From the NCBI GenBank assembly GCA_029961685.1, contig JARWKL010000005.1, forward strand, positions 45,334,211-45,398,210: a DNA stretch of 64,000 bases, written 5' to 3'. The position numbers and the translations under genes are program-made. Below are positions 34,250-45,901 of this stretch, one piece after another; positions within the stretch are counted from its first letter, which is position 1; each line of letters starts with the position of its first letter. Origin of the DNA: Aristolochia californica. Its lineage: Eukaryota > Streptophyta > Magnoliopsida > Piperales > Aristolochiaceae. Under the pieces are notes generated by a model that saw only the letters and a list, made by a program, of their open reading frames with translations, did no database searches and had not been told where the DNA came from.

Positions 34250-36683
34250 CTACATAAAATTGCATTCTGCAGCAACAGGACCGGGCCTAATCCGGCCTCT
34301 GCGTGCATTGGCAATGTTGGAAACTATGGAGTTACCTAACTCTCCTAAGGCATTATGTCCCACAAGCTTCAAGCCAAGGTTTTTTAATGCCAAAAGGCAT
34401 TTACTATCATTTTCCTCCTTCAACAACTGGAGTTCACCTGCCTGCTCTCTAGATAATATAGAGTACAGCTGCAACTCTAAATTTGGTGACTGTTGTGATC
34501 CCTCCTTTATTTTTTCTCCAGAACTGCAGTTTCTACAAGGTGTATTATTGGACTTTTTTAGAGTAATCCTCATGAGCCCCAAAGATTTTGGGTCATATGT
34601 TGCAGGATTAAACACAAATGAGAACTTCCCAAATGAGAGATCAGGATTCTGGTAGAGAAGCGCAAGAGTCTCATCAAAAGGTCCCATGTTCCTGGGCAAG
34701 CACTTCCCTGGATCAAGCTTCCGATTCTTGGCATAAGTGAGAATCCGTGAAGCTTCTCTCAGTCCACTCAGGAAAGCACCATGCATGCTGGCCGGATACT
34801 GTCTATTTGTTGCTTCACCAGCAAATAAAAGCCTCCCATCCCCGACACTTTCAGCAAGAATATCATAGTCCTCACCAGATGATCCAACTCCTACATGGGA
34901 GTATGAGCCAAAACAGTGAGAATCACTACCCCATCTAGTGCAAATTGTCTGGATTGGATTAGGAACATCAATGCCTCTTGGACCATAAATACCTGCAAGA
35001 TCAATAAAGCTCATATCTTCATACAAACTACCCCGATGGAGGTATGAAAAAATGTAACCAGGAAGAGATAAAGAGTGCCAAAATATAATATAATCTGTCT
35101 AATGTTGGAAGAACAGAAGTACCTCTGAGAATAATGAGTACACGGTGAAGCAAAACAGTTGGATCTGTCTGCTCAAAAGTTAAAGCGGATTCCCCAGCAA
35201 CCAGTGCAATAAGAGCAGGACCACCAGAAACCATATGATAGCTGTAGAACAAAAAGAACTCACCACGTTTGTGGCTATCCTTGTTTACATAGCCAAAAGT
35301 ATCAAGATCTTCACCCCAGAAAACAAAAGGAAAGACCATGGCAACTTTATTCAATAAACCAAACCCCAATCTTTTAATCGCATCAAGCTTTCTAGTAGGT
35401 AGTTCAGGCTCAAATCTGATAACCTTTTTCTTTAGCACCCCAAGAGGGACTGTGCAAAGGACCATATCTGCCCGAAACACTTGATTCCCAGCAACTACCT
35501 CCACGCCGTCCTTTCCATACTTTATAGAGTGCACAGTCTTTCTGTAGAATATAGGAACACTTTCACACAGTGCATCAACCAGTCTAGCATTACCTCCAGC
35601 AAGCAAACAATGGTCCCCACCCATTTCGTACGGATCATCCTGATCCCAATACACAACTGAGAGATCTGAAAGCTGACTGGCATTTGCATACTCCAAATTC
35701 GCAAGATGCCAATTAAGTAGTTGTTTTTCGTCACCACCTTGAGCCACACCATAAATTTGTCTGAAAGTCTCAAGAGCCATGCCCAAGGAAATATCTCTTG
35801 CAAATTCACCCAGAATTTGTCTTAACTGTGTAGCCTTGTCAAGCAACTTATTGAAGATAGATTCAACTCTGGAGTCCATCTCTTCAACAACCGGTGCTCC
35901 GTTTGGCTTGTGTAGAGGACATTTATCTCTAACCTTGTGTAGTGGAATGGACAATTGCCTGGCCAAAACTCCAAGAGGGTTGGCATGAATACCAGTGATG
36001 ACACTGCCGCCAAGATCCACGGCAGCAAAGTTACCCTTCTGACCAATTTTCTGGGTATACACTCTCCCCCCAGGCCTTTTCCTACCTTCAAGAACAACTA
36101 CTTTAAAACCAAAACTCAAAAGCTGCCTTGCTGCAGCCAAGCCTGCAAGGCCAGCACCAACAATTATAACAGAGCCGTCACTTGCCTCACAGGAAACATG
36201 AGAACTGATTGATGGAGAAACCCCGAAATTAATATACCCACGTGAAATAAGAAAATCATACGCTGCACAAATTAGAGTCTCGTACTCGCTACTGACAGTT
36301 TCTCTTATATGTCCCTTAGAAAGCCAAATATGGACATTATCCCTCCATTTAGTCAGTATGTGATTTCTCACAACAATGTAGTTGTTTTGTTCTACTCCAC
36401 CCAGTTCACTGACGACCCCTGCTTTGATTTCCTCTTCAAGTAACTCATCAATAGGAAACCCAAGTGACAGAGCAATCATTGCTTCTGTCTGAGTTTCTTT
36501 CTCCATTTCTTCCACTGTTCTGCATTTTTTCCTTGGAACACTACCCAAATGCTTCTCTATGAGGTCATCCATAAGATTCTCATTGTAGTTTCTTGGACCG
36601 ACACTCTTTCTCGATGGGCGCATAGAAATTCTGCCAGTAATTGGTGTTTCTGTCTTCATAACTCCAATCTTCCGGTTCAGCAT
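34250..36683 (-). CDS. LDL2: LDL2-like lysine-specific histone demethylase (SWIRM + amine oxidase)
   Basis: Two exons, 36683-35123 and 34992-34250, give 767 residues; the intron is 130 bp, phase 1, GTACTT...TTGCAG. A SWIRM domain spans about residues 70-155 (EEEIKAGVVSELGGVEQNNYIVVRNHI through RGYINFGVSPS). It is followed by the FAD-binding Rossmann motif VGAGLAGLAAARQL at about 175 with the downstream LEGRKRPGGR. The amine-oxidase fold follows, with DDPYEMGGDHCLLAGGN, CTVPLGVLKKKVI, FGLLNKVAMVFPFVFW and the FAD-contact block LLFAGEATNRQYPASMHGAFLSGLREA. These blocks and the C-terminal tail match Arabidopsis LDL2 (746 residues) better than LDL1 or FLD. LDL2 removes H3K4 mono/di-methyl marks in the nucleus and represses target genes. 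The leader is probably spliced: a donor GTACGT follows an exon ending at 37300 and an acceptor TTCTTAG precedes 36700. Confidence 0.95.
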
Positions 36684-37400
36684 ATGCTCATATTTTCTCC
36701 CTAAGAACCAAACTACGATGATGACACTGGAATCTATAAGTTGTTGAACTTGAAACTCAAATCATACATAACCTTGTTACACGTTCACCTTTTATGTTAG
36801 AAGTCTATTGAAAGACCCCGAATAATGTCTAGCTTGTTTTCCAGTTCTTGAAAGCATATAGAGGAAAAAAACCATTCACCAAGGATGAAAGCATTTTTGT
36901 CGTTCAAGACTAATAAATCTCAGCGAGATTCTAACAGAGGAAAATCTTCTATAGGCTGCAAACGAACGATACAGAGCACATTAATTAAATTAACTAGGTA
37001 ATTTTCATTAAACCAGAAAGGCATTTTGTCAATTCCCGACCAATACCGTAACTTGTATATACTGGAACTTACATTTGCCGCGTCTCTGATTTCTCGGATG
37101 CCACTAAAAGTGCATCAAAATCTCCGAATAAACCGAAGACAATATCAGATCTTGCATTACTCATACTTTCATCTAAATAAAAAGTTCCATTAAGCGACTC
37201 TTTGACGGGCACACATAGTGGAAAAACAAACGAAGGCAAAATGACAAATAGGAGATACGTCAGAGGAGAAAACGCGATAGGAGAAACAAAAAAACGTACC
37301 TTGAAAGTTAAAACCTATTGGGGAATTCTCGATTTCAGGTACGCAAAGTGGGCAGTCGTTTCTCGATTGATCTAGGGTTCCCTCCCGTTTCAAATTTTCG
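36684..37400 (-). other. Spliced 5' leader of the LDL2-like gene
   Basis: On the minus strand an exon ending at 37300 is followed by GTACGT, and an acceptor (TTCTTAG) lies just before 36700, 17 bases upstream of the ATG. This implies a 5' leader intron of about 600 bp. No ORF of interest inside. Confidence 0.45.
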
Positions 37401-39280
37401 CAATTAGTCCTCCTTTCCTTCGGTTAAAATATATGAGGAGCAAAATGGAGGGAAGCGCAGGCGAGATACGGCGCTGGCGGTAGGGTCATTTTCTGTTGTT
37501 GAAATCCAAGTTGTAGCCGCACTCCATGGCCGAAAAGCCACCTCGGTAGTTAAAAAATTTAGCGGGATATTTGCTGTACGGCCACTTCCCAATTTCATTA
37601 CTCAAGACTCAGCGCATCGCCGTTACATATCAGGTATCAGAGGGAACCTGATACCCTCCTTTACTTTTAAAAAAATAAATAATTTTAATCCAATTTATTC
37701 CACTTTTAAAAAATAATATTTTATCCAATTTATTGCTTATTAAATGGGAAATACATGAATAATAATTATATTATAGTCAATTAATTGATTATCTAATAAT
37801 TTGAAGAGTAATTTAATGATTTATATTTTATTTGTTAAGTTGTGAAGCCTAATTAACGCCTTTGCGGTAAAGTTATCATAGGGGTTGGAAGGGGGGCGGA
37901 GAGCCCCCACCAGGTCCACGATATATTAACTGTTGTTTCATTCAAGATAGTTTGGAGATTTCATACTTGTATCATCGAGAAAATATTAAATTATTATAGT
38001 TATTCTCATTATTAATTGTTATTCTAATAACTTAGGAAGAAGTACGATGCCACATTTTCTTTCCTAGTTTTCATTTTAGGAACTGTATACTCCAACAAAA
38101 TAATGACACACGTGTCATGATACATGTGCTGCAAGATGCATAAAATAGAGCAGAAATGGTGTCGTTGGCATGGAACTGCCTGAGACACTCATGGTCTTGT
38201 TTGTTGCACTCATGGTTCCCGCTTGCTCCACCCATTGTGTCACTTTGAGTCCCTTGCGGTGCTGCCTATAGAACATGTGGTGCCATAGCAGCTCATATGG
38301 TGCTGCCAATTGCACTCTTTGCATTGTAGTGGTTCATGTGGTGCTGGTGAAATAAGGTTTTACTCAAATGGTGGTTTGTCTTTCTTTTTTTCATGTGACT
38401 TTTCATCTGTTCAAAGGACTTGTGTGTTAGAGTTTCGGCCCTGTTAGTGCATAGGGAAAGTGGAGCTTGAAAGTGTTTTCACTAGTGAAAGTGACTTGAA
38501 ACCCCTTTATGAACAAGGAAAGTTAAGGGTGAAGGTGAATTATGTAGTAGATTTTCACTCGTTTTGTTTGTTCTTATAAAAAATGAGCGAAAGTGAAATT
38601 CCTCCCTACGGTGACTAAAATTCATTTTCACTCCCTCGTTTGCTCGCTCTACACTGGCTTCTATTCTCCCTGCTCTCCCTGCAGTACCCTTGTCTCGCTG
38701 CTCCTCTTCTCCTTTTTGCCCTCTTTCCATTGTACACACTAACACAAAAAATATATTTTCTATAGAAAAAACTTCCCTGTTATCATCACTTTTTCTTCTT
38801 ACCAAAGAAAAAGGAAAAAAGAATGCAAAAGAAGTCTCTCCTTTTGCAACTGTTTGGTTATTTATGATTGCAATATAAATTTCCATACTCTTTCACTATA
38901 GTTCAGTTATTTATTGTTGCAATCTCAATGTTTTGGTTGGATTTTACAGGCATGTATTGGTCGTGGGAATTGTTCTATCTCAGTCTCTACGCTCACCTCT
39001 GGGGATCCTTGCCCTGGAGTATCCAAAAGTCTTACAGTGGAGGCCCTATGTCGCCCATAGATTACTATTCTACCCAAGTCCCACTATCAGTTAAGAATAT
39101 GAAGCTACAGGATTTTTAGAACAAAATATCTGACTAGAGTTTGCATCAGTAGAATAGCATTATCAAATCTTTTGTTTACCCAAGTCAACAGATCAAAGCA
39201 GTAGTGTAAGGTTTCTTCTTTTAATAAAAAAAAAAGAAACTGCACACGGCATTATTTCTTCATAGATCCTAGATATGAAG
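37401..39280. other. Intergenic region between LDL2 promoter and quinone oxidoreductase
   Basis: Bases 37650-38050 are AT-rich and 38110-38340 contain several ATGTGGTGCTG-like words; neither encodes anything recognisable. The open frames at 38480-39120 have low-complexity composition and no homology that I can see. The right end should include the 3' region of the oxidoreductase gene. Confidence 0.35.
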
Positions 39281-41711
39281 TCATGGAATAAGTAGAATCT
39301 TGCCGATATGCTTGCTCGTCTCCATGAGCTTGTGTGCTTCTCCTGCCTCTGAGAATGGGAAAGATTTATATACAACAGGCTTTACCTTACCCGTTGCAAT
39401 AGCCGGCCAGACGTTTTTCTCCACCTCATTCACTATCTCTGCCTTGTTCTCGAGGCTTCGTGTCCGCAGGCCAGCAGCTTCATACACAGATAAGATTAGC
39501 ATTTAGTAAGTTTACAGTGTTATCGTATATAAGGGAAAATTTGTCATACAGAAGTGTCAGAAACAGGTCATTTGACTGCTCCTAACAAAATGACTCTTTT
39601 TCCTAAGAAAAGAAAGCATAAGGTGACTGGACATCGAAGAAGGTAATGACCACCTCTTTCATTGCTGAACACAAATCCAGCAGAGAATCACTATCAACTA
39701 ACATGCTTCTTACACTTCTCACTAGATATAGTGCATTTTACAGCTTCAGTGCCCTTCACTTGTTATGTCTAAACCCTCAATGGTTAATTAGCTGTTTAAC
39801 TTCCCTCAGATAGGAATTTAGGTAGCTGTTAACAGAATTCACTTGGAGGTGGATTCTATCTCAGTGAGAGTAGTGTCCAAAATCAATAAGCTATGGAGAA
39901 ATATGTTTTTTTAATGAGTTGAAATATTGTCGAATGTATGCTCTAGATTGAAATAATAAGATGCTTAAACTGTAGCAGAAAATGAGGATGAGCAAACTAA
40001 ACAAGTGATTTGTTGGTTCATAGAGGTAGATACTACAAAGCACCTGTTTGGGTGCTTTGCCACAGTTTCTATCACATGTTTCTGCAATATGTGATACCTT
40101 GCACAGTGAGCCGCTTTGCAAGTATAGGAGCAAGGTTAACTTCTGCAGTTGATCCACCCTGGAAGCCAATGATAAAGAGCCTTCCCCCAACAATTAAACT
40201 GTCAAGGTTCCGCTGGAAATAGGGTCCACCAATGTTGTCCAGAATAACGTCAACACCTGTGATTAGCGAAGTAAAGAATCACCTGCTAATGACATAAGAA
40301 CGAGAGAGCGAGAGAGAGCCAGAGACAGAGACCTTTCCCTCCTGTTTCCTCCTTAACCCGTGCAACAAAGTCTTCAGTATTATAATTTATGCAGATGTCT
40401 GCACCAAGATCTTTGCAAAAAGCCAGCTTCTCTTCACTTCCTGTTACTCAGATGGATTTAGACTATAAATAATTAAACGGACCATCACATAGAGGATGAG
40501 GATAATGTTAAGCTGACAGACCTGCAGTTACAAATACCCGAACTCCTAGATGCCTAGCAATCTGAATTGCAAAAGTCCCTATGCCGCTTGATCCACCATG
40601 AACCTGCAATTTAAAGGGTACAGCTCAAACCCAGTAACACTTAAGTTGGAACAAATTTGACAAAGTTTTCAGTCAGACACAAGTGTTAATAAGTTAAGAT
40701 GGCAATATTTTTGGCAAATAAATGTACAGCAATGGGAAACCCCTTGCAAAAGCTGCACTACTGCTACTAGCCATAATATAAACCTTAGACGTAACAAGTA
40801 GATGTTTCTCGTTACATTGCAGAACTATTTGTCCAGTATAAGTTTCCCTTGATTATAGATACTAAAGGGCAGCTGGTAGGATTATTACCAAGAAAGTTTC
40901 TCCTCCAGATAGCTTGCTCATCATAAAGACCGTCGACCATACTGTACAAGCTACCTCTGGAAAACTTGCAGCATCAACCAGAGATAAACCATCTGGAACA
41001 GGAAGGACTTGTCCAGCTGGAACAGCAACTTTTTCAGCATATCCACCGCCACCAAGAAGAGCACACACCTGTAGAAGACAAATCAGTCATCCACTGTGAA
41101 CTGAACTATACTATCGGCTATCGTCAGCACAACTCTTACGCTTCCCCTGTATATCACAAAGAATAAACAGAAAGTGCAGAGACAACAACAGGAATATTAC
41201 AGTCTTATGATAAATTTGTATAATTTCTATCAAATTAAACATTGACGCAAACGCATATGTTAGGATCACATTTCCAAGGAGACGTGGGATAAAATTTCTT
41301 CATAAAAAAGATCCAAGACTTACGAATTTATGTCAATAATATTACATAAGCACAGAAAAACCTTTTGAAATCATCCCTACGTTATGGCAAAGGAACTTAA
41401 CCTAAGCAAAAAGTGGAAATGTTGGAAAAATTACGTTTCAGGAATTCTCAAGCCAGTACCTGGTCGCCCACTTTCCAGCGATGGACATCTTTCCCAACCA
41501 TTTCGACGGTGCCGGAGCATTCCAGTCCAGGATAAGTGCTGGCTCCCTTGGGAGGCGGATATAATCCCTTCCTCTGCAATGTATCAGCTCGATTTAACGC
41601 CGTGGCCGCAATCTTTATCAGCACTTCGTCATCTCCGATTACAGGGTCTTCGACTTCTCGAACCTGAAGAACTTCCGGTCCACCAGGGCTCGTAATCACG
41701 ACGGCTTTCAT
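39281..41711 (-). CDS. Quinone oxidoreductase (zinc-less MDR family, PIG3/At4g21580 type)
   Basis: Six exons: 41711-41460, 41068-40889, 40603-40522, 40440-40333, 40256-40098 and 39477-39281, giving 325 residues, the same length as Arabidopsis At4g21580. The N-terminal GroES-like domain starts [15 protein letters not shown] and includes [15 protein letters not shown] and [14 protein letters not shown]. The nucleotide-binding Rossmann domain follows with [15 protein letters not shown] at about residue 146 (GxxSGxG motif), then DVILDNIGG and the C-terminal [23 protein letters not shown]. The zinc-binding cysteines of true alcohol dehydrogenases are absent. Relatives reduce quinones with NADPH by one or two electrons; the plant substrate is unknown. 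All donors are GT and all acceptors AG. Confidence 0.93.
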
Positions 41712-42625
41712 TGGATCAGGCGGAGCTTCTCAAAGAAGATTTTGATGAAAATGTTTCAGCTACGGGATTTCTGAGGGGGCCGTAAGCCAAGAAGGAGAGA
41801 ACTCTACGCGACAAGCGGTCCTGCCTCCGGAGCGGAGAGGGAACAAAGTCAAGAGGCCCATATGAAATCTGGACTGATCTTTGTGGGCCTCTTTTTTGTC
41901 CTGATTTACATACAATGACTCTTGGGCTTTATTCTTTTAATGGGTTGATATCATCATTACGGACCATGGTTAATCAGTTAAGAACATGGCGCTCGCGAGT
42001 CGCCCCCCCTTCCCTTTTAAAAATAATTTTATAAAATGTAAATAAAAACAAGTTAGATTTTTTAATTTTGTTTTTTTATCCGATTCATAAAAATAAATAA
42101 AAATTTTAAAACACATGAAAATTTTAAATATTTTTTTTTTTCTGTTTAATAAATAAGAAAGAGGAAAAAAGATATATTTTTTTAAAAATATTTATGAAAT
42201 TAAATAACTCACAAACTTAATTTTAAAAATACAGATACGTGTCAAAGTGGTTTCATCTACTCTTGTAAACGGTAGTTTTTTACACATAACAGATCGATCT
42301 TTTGGGTGTATTAACTAGCCGCTGTTATGATATCAGAATTGGGTACACCATATTTTAATACACGAGAGACAGTAAAAACATAGGCTGAGATGGGCGTTAC
42401 TCTTTGGCTGGCAAGATGTAAATATGCCCGTAACTCTTAGAAGGAGAACAACCTGAAATAAACTAGAAGACAGAAACAGGGCGGTGAAACCTAGTGTCGA
42501 CGATACGAGCAACCCTGCTACTGGTCACAAGCCTATGAAAAGCAAAATAGAAAAATAATGTTTGCTGGTCATTATGGCTCTGTTTCAGTTTATTACACAG
42601 GAATGAGAGATTCGCCACACAACCA
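41712..42625. other. Intergenic region with AT-rich core
   Basis: The left end should be the promoter of the oxidoreductase gene. Bases 42010-42240 are A/T-rich homopolymer-like sequence with no gene. The right end should include the 3' region of the Bet v 1-like gene. No transposon recognised. Confidence 0.35.
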
Positions 42626-43287
42626 TCAATCTCCACTCTTCTTCAGTATATATTCTTCCAAGTATTTTAGGAAAAGCAACGTCGATTCAATCGTCTTCGA
42701 TGGCAAAGCCGCTTCTTCTACCTCTTCTCCACCCTCCTTTTCATATTGTACTGTTATATCCACCAGAGTCTCTCCGTCGCCGATTCCGGCGAGCTTGAAA
42801 AACGTGGTGTAGGAATTGAAGCCATGAACCAGACGCCCTCCTTCGATCACCTCCAGACCGATCTGTCGTTCTGCCTCGTTATACTCCACGATCTTTTCTT
42901 TCTGGTACGCCATGCTCGGTGGCAGGTCTGCACAGTATATAACTTCCATAATGAAAAACCTTCTAAATCTTCTCCAAACTTCAGTATCGTTCTCGAAGGG
43001 CTCCACACGATCGTGAATGGGTTATCACAAACGAACATGAACTTCACAGAAACTCAAATGGAAGATAAAAAAGATAGCAAAAAAGAAGAAATTTTCGAGG
43101 ATTTACCAGGGCCAAAATGGAATATCATGATCGTATCGAGGCCACCATCTCCCTCCAGAACCTCTACAGATTTAATCAGGTTCGGAACGGCTCTGGGCAA
43201 AACCGAGCTGGGTTCCACAGCCAAGGCCTTCCAGAGCTTTTCAACCGCAACACCCACCTTTGCTTGCCCCTTCACCTCTTTTCCCAT
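42626..43287 (-). CDS. Bet v 1 / MLP-family ligand-binding protein
   Basis: Two exons, 43287-43107 and 42927-42626, give 160 residues, the usual size of PR-10/MLP proteins; the intron is 179 bp, phase 1, GTAAAT...GTGCAG, at the position conserved in the family. It starts MGKEVKGQAKVGVAVEKLWKAL. The glycine-rich loop is VLEGDGGLDT, and the middle has YQKEKIVEYNEAERQIGLEVIEGG. A C-terminal amphipathic helix (STLLFLKYLEEYILKK) completes the START-like cavity fold. Such proteins bind hydrophobic ligands such as phytohormones, flavonoids or alkaloid precursors in the cytosol; the ligand here cannot be read from sequence. An upstream TTG extends the open frame by six codons, but the ATG at 43287 matches family starts. 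The second exon is also open upstream through part of the intron, but that segment has no family match. Confidence 0.85.
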
Positions 43288-43326
43288 GGCGTCTTTGTTC
43301 TGCAACTTTTAGAAGGATTTTTGAAT

Positions 43327-43333
43327 CTTTATA
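43327..43333 (-). promoter_or_regulatory. TATA box of the Bet v 1-like gene
   Basis: TATAAAG on the minus strand, about 40-46 bases upstream of the ATG at 43287. It would imply a very short 5' leader. Position and sequence are plausible, but no other promoter evidence is available. Confidence 0.35.
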
Positions 43334-43762
43334 TGACGAGTGGGGGTAGAAACAGATCATCAGACTTGTCTCTTATAATAAACATTACCATTTTCAGAGG
43401 GAATCTGGTCTGTTTTATTTATGCAAATGTATCTTTATGTATTCCTTGGAAAGACGTTCTTGTATGCAGGGACGATGACAAGAGGCCGAATGGAGAAAAT
43501 AATTACAGAAGTTGGCTGACAGAAAACTTTGGTTACATGCATCTTGCAGGGTACCAGTCTGATACTTTCCATAAAAATGATAGACAAAGGTTGAGTGGGG
43601 CTATTTCATTAAAAAAGCTTCACTAATACTTGTCCATAGTGCTTTAATTCAAGTAGAAATCTTTAAATTATGCAAATGGCATCATTGATCTTGGTTGGTA
43701 GTCGATAATGCTTTTAATTCTTTAAGTGCTAGGTCAGCTAGGAGGGGAGCAGTGCCACTAGC

Positions 43763-44115
43763 TTCCAATGGAAATAGGAGAGGATCTTCTTGCTCTTTTC
43801 TTTCTCGCTTGCCACTGTGTAGCCTTTTCCATACTTCTTCTCAACCAAATAGAGAGGACCTCTCTGTTCATTTTCTTCATGATTGCCATTGACAAAACTT
43901 ACCATTGAGATTTAAGGAGAAGGGGAAGGTGGGAGAGGACAGGGGAACTCAACATATAAAAGTGGGTCTAACCCTTTTCCATATTTCATCTCTACCAAAT
44001 AGAGAGGACCTCCTTACTCTTTTGCTTCATGCTTGCCACTGTCAAAACTTACCCATGAGAACTAGGGAAGGTGGGAGAGAGCACAGGAACTCAACATATA
44101 AAAGTAGGTCTATTG
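43763..44115. repeat. Tandem repeat of about 150 bp (2.4 units) carrying TATA-like boxes
   Basis: Two near-complete units (43823-43972 and 43973-44115) and a partial third (about 43763-43822) share the order CCTTTTCCATA, CCAAATAGAGAGGACCT, TGCCACTGTCAAAACTTACC (variants), GGAAGGTGGGAGAG and AACTCAACATATAAAAGT. Each complete unit ends with TATAAAA (43955-43961 and 44097-44103). The array lies between the divergently transcribed Bet v 1-like and root-cap genes, so it could be a multiplied promoter module; this is inference. Confidence 0.75.
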
Positions 44116-44672
44116 AAGAAGTAGACTCCATTATTTATATTCTAATTATGAAGCCCTATTGTTGGATTTTTTATTTATGGATCAAACAATATGTGATAGC
44201 ATCTAATATTCTTTTGACTTGTTTCCATTGAGAAACAGTTCCCAGTTCAGAAAAGTTTTTCTACCAAACCAGTTGCAGGATTCCGTTGGCTTTCCCGCGT
44301 TTTTAGCTGACCGAGGCACTCATATGGCTGGTTTTTTAAACCATTTGAGCCTCCCAAAATTAGGAAAATCTGTATGGCTGTACTGTATAAATATTCTGAA
44401 AACTGCTCACACTAACAATCAAATCAGTCCAATAGGCCAGAGTCTTCGTAGTCGTATAGAAGAATCAAAAATATCGGGAGAGGACAGAATTATAGACCTT
44501 CCATGGTTGAATTTCGAGACATCCTTGTGTATACAATAAGAGATAGATGAGAAGTCCACGGATCATTCAGAATCCCCATGCTCTGACTAAATTTTCAAAT
44601 ATCCAAAGCTCACCAAAAGCCATGTTTCTGGGTTCGGTGGATTTACATACTCTTAGATCCTATTTCAGGCTC

Positions 44673-44679
44673 TATAAAT
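44673..44679 (+). promoter_or_regulatory. TATA box of the root-cap-type gene
   Basis: TATAAAT in the context CTATAAATGG lies 62-68 bases upstream of the ATG at 44741, a normal plant core-promoter distance allowing a leader of about 35 bases. Confidence 0.55.
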
Positions 44680-44740
44680 GGCAGAATAGAGAGGTGGGTT
44701 TCCTACCATCATTTTGCTTGGTATTGGCATTGACAAGAAG

Positions 44741-45901
44741 ATGAAGAAACGTTGTGAGATCCTTGCAATTTGCCTGCTTGTATTGGCGTCTTTGGTTACA
44801 GAAATCAATGCTGCATCAAAGGTGCAGTTGCTTCTGTGTTCACCAAGGACCAAATGTGCTTCTAAATTGATCAGATGTCCGACAGAATGCCCCAAGGTCA
44901 AACCAAATGATCCCAATGCAAGGAAAGGCTGCTATCTCGACTGTAACTCCCCAAAATGTGAAGCTTTCTGCAGAAGTACGACATTCTAACCCATCCTTCT
45001 TCCCTCTTTTGCAATTCTCTGTTTCGATGAAATACAGACTTCCCTTTGTTTGAAAATGTGGATTCCGACAAGAAAGAAATTTATAGAATTCAATCATTTT
45101 GTTGCAGACCGCAAGCCAAACTGCAATACACCGGGATCTGCCTGTTTTGATCCACGATTCATCGGAGGAGATGGGATTGTCTTCTACTTTCATGGTAGGA
45201 AAGACGAGCACTTCAGCCTCATTTCTGATCCAAAAGTTCAAATAAACGCACGTTTCATTGGCCTCCGACCCCGTGGACGAAGCCGAGACTATACATGGAT
45301 TCAAGCTCTGGGAATCATGTCAGGTTCACACAATTTCACTATTGCGGCCAAGAAAACAGAAAAATGGGATGACGGAGCGGACCGTCTCCACTTGTTTTAC
45401 AATGAGGAGCCCCTAAGTCTACCAGAAAGTCATCTCTCTGAGTGGCGGTCTCTGGACAACAATCTGGTGGTGGAAAGAACCGCAACCAAGAACAGTGTCA
45501 CCATCACGCTTGTGGGCATTGCAGAAGTTTCAGTGAATGTGGTGCCTGTGACAGAAGAAGAAGATAGGATACACGACTACAAAATCCCTTCCTATGACTG
45601 TTTTGCTCACTTGGAAATTCAGTTTAGATTCTGGGGATTGTCATCAAAAGTTGAAGGTGTCATTGGCCGAACCTACAGATTGGATTTTGAGAATCCAGCG
45701 AAGAGGGGAGTGGCAATGCCAGTTCTCGGTGGTGAGGACAAGTACAAGACTTCTTCACTTCTCGCCGTCGATTGTCATTCCTGCCGATTCTCTCCATCTG
45801 AATCAGTGGCTGCTACCGAAGGCTTTCTTCCGATGGCTTTTGACCCAGTGAACTGTTCTAGCAGGCACGGTAGTGGCCTTGGATTAGTTTGCAAAAAGTG
45901 A
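44741..45901 (+). CDS. Secreted root-cap / LEA-related protein
   Basis: Two exons, 44741-44975 and 45108-45901, give 342 residues; the intron is 132 bp, phase 1, GTACGA...TTGCAG. A signal peptide covers residues 1-24 (MKKRCEILAICLLVLASLVTEINA). A cysteine-rich segment follows (CSPRTKCASKLIRCPTECP, GCYLDCNSPKCEAFC, then NCNTPGSACFDPRFIGGDG). The rest is the root-cap domain, with FYFHGRKDEHFSLISDP, NARFIGLRPRGRSRDYTWIQALGI, GRTYRLDF and a C-terminal VDCHSCRFSP. This matches plant 'root cap protein' / LEA-related proteins such as At5g54370, which are extracellular and of unknown biochemical function. A TTG nine codons upstream is open in frame, but the ATG with an adjacent signal peptide is the better start. 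Confidence 0.88.

Noticed and set aside
34260..34938. Plus-strand open frames across the LDL2-like gene
   Set aside because: They are opposite-strand shadows of the conserved LDL2 C-terminal exon.
43107..43305. Longer first exon of the Bet v 1-like gene starting at TTG (43305)
   Set aside because: TTG is not a normal plant start; the ATG at 43287 matches family N-termini (MGKEVKG).
44840..45304. Minus-strand 154-codon frame
   Set aside because: Lies opposite the root-cap gene exons, whose plus-strand protein is clearly conserved.
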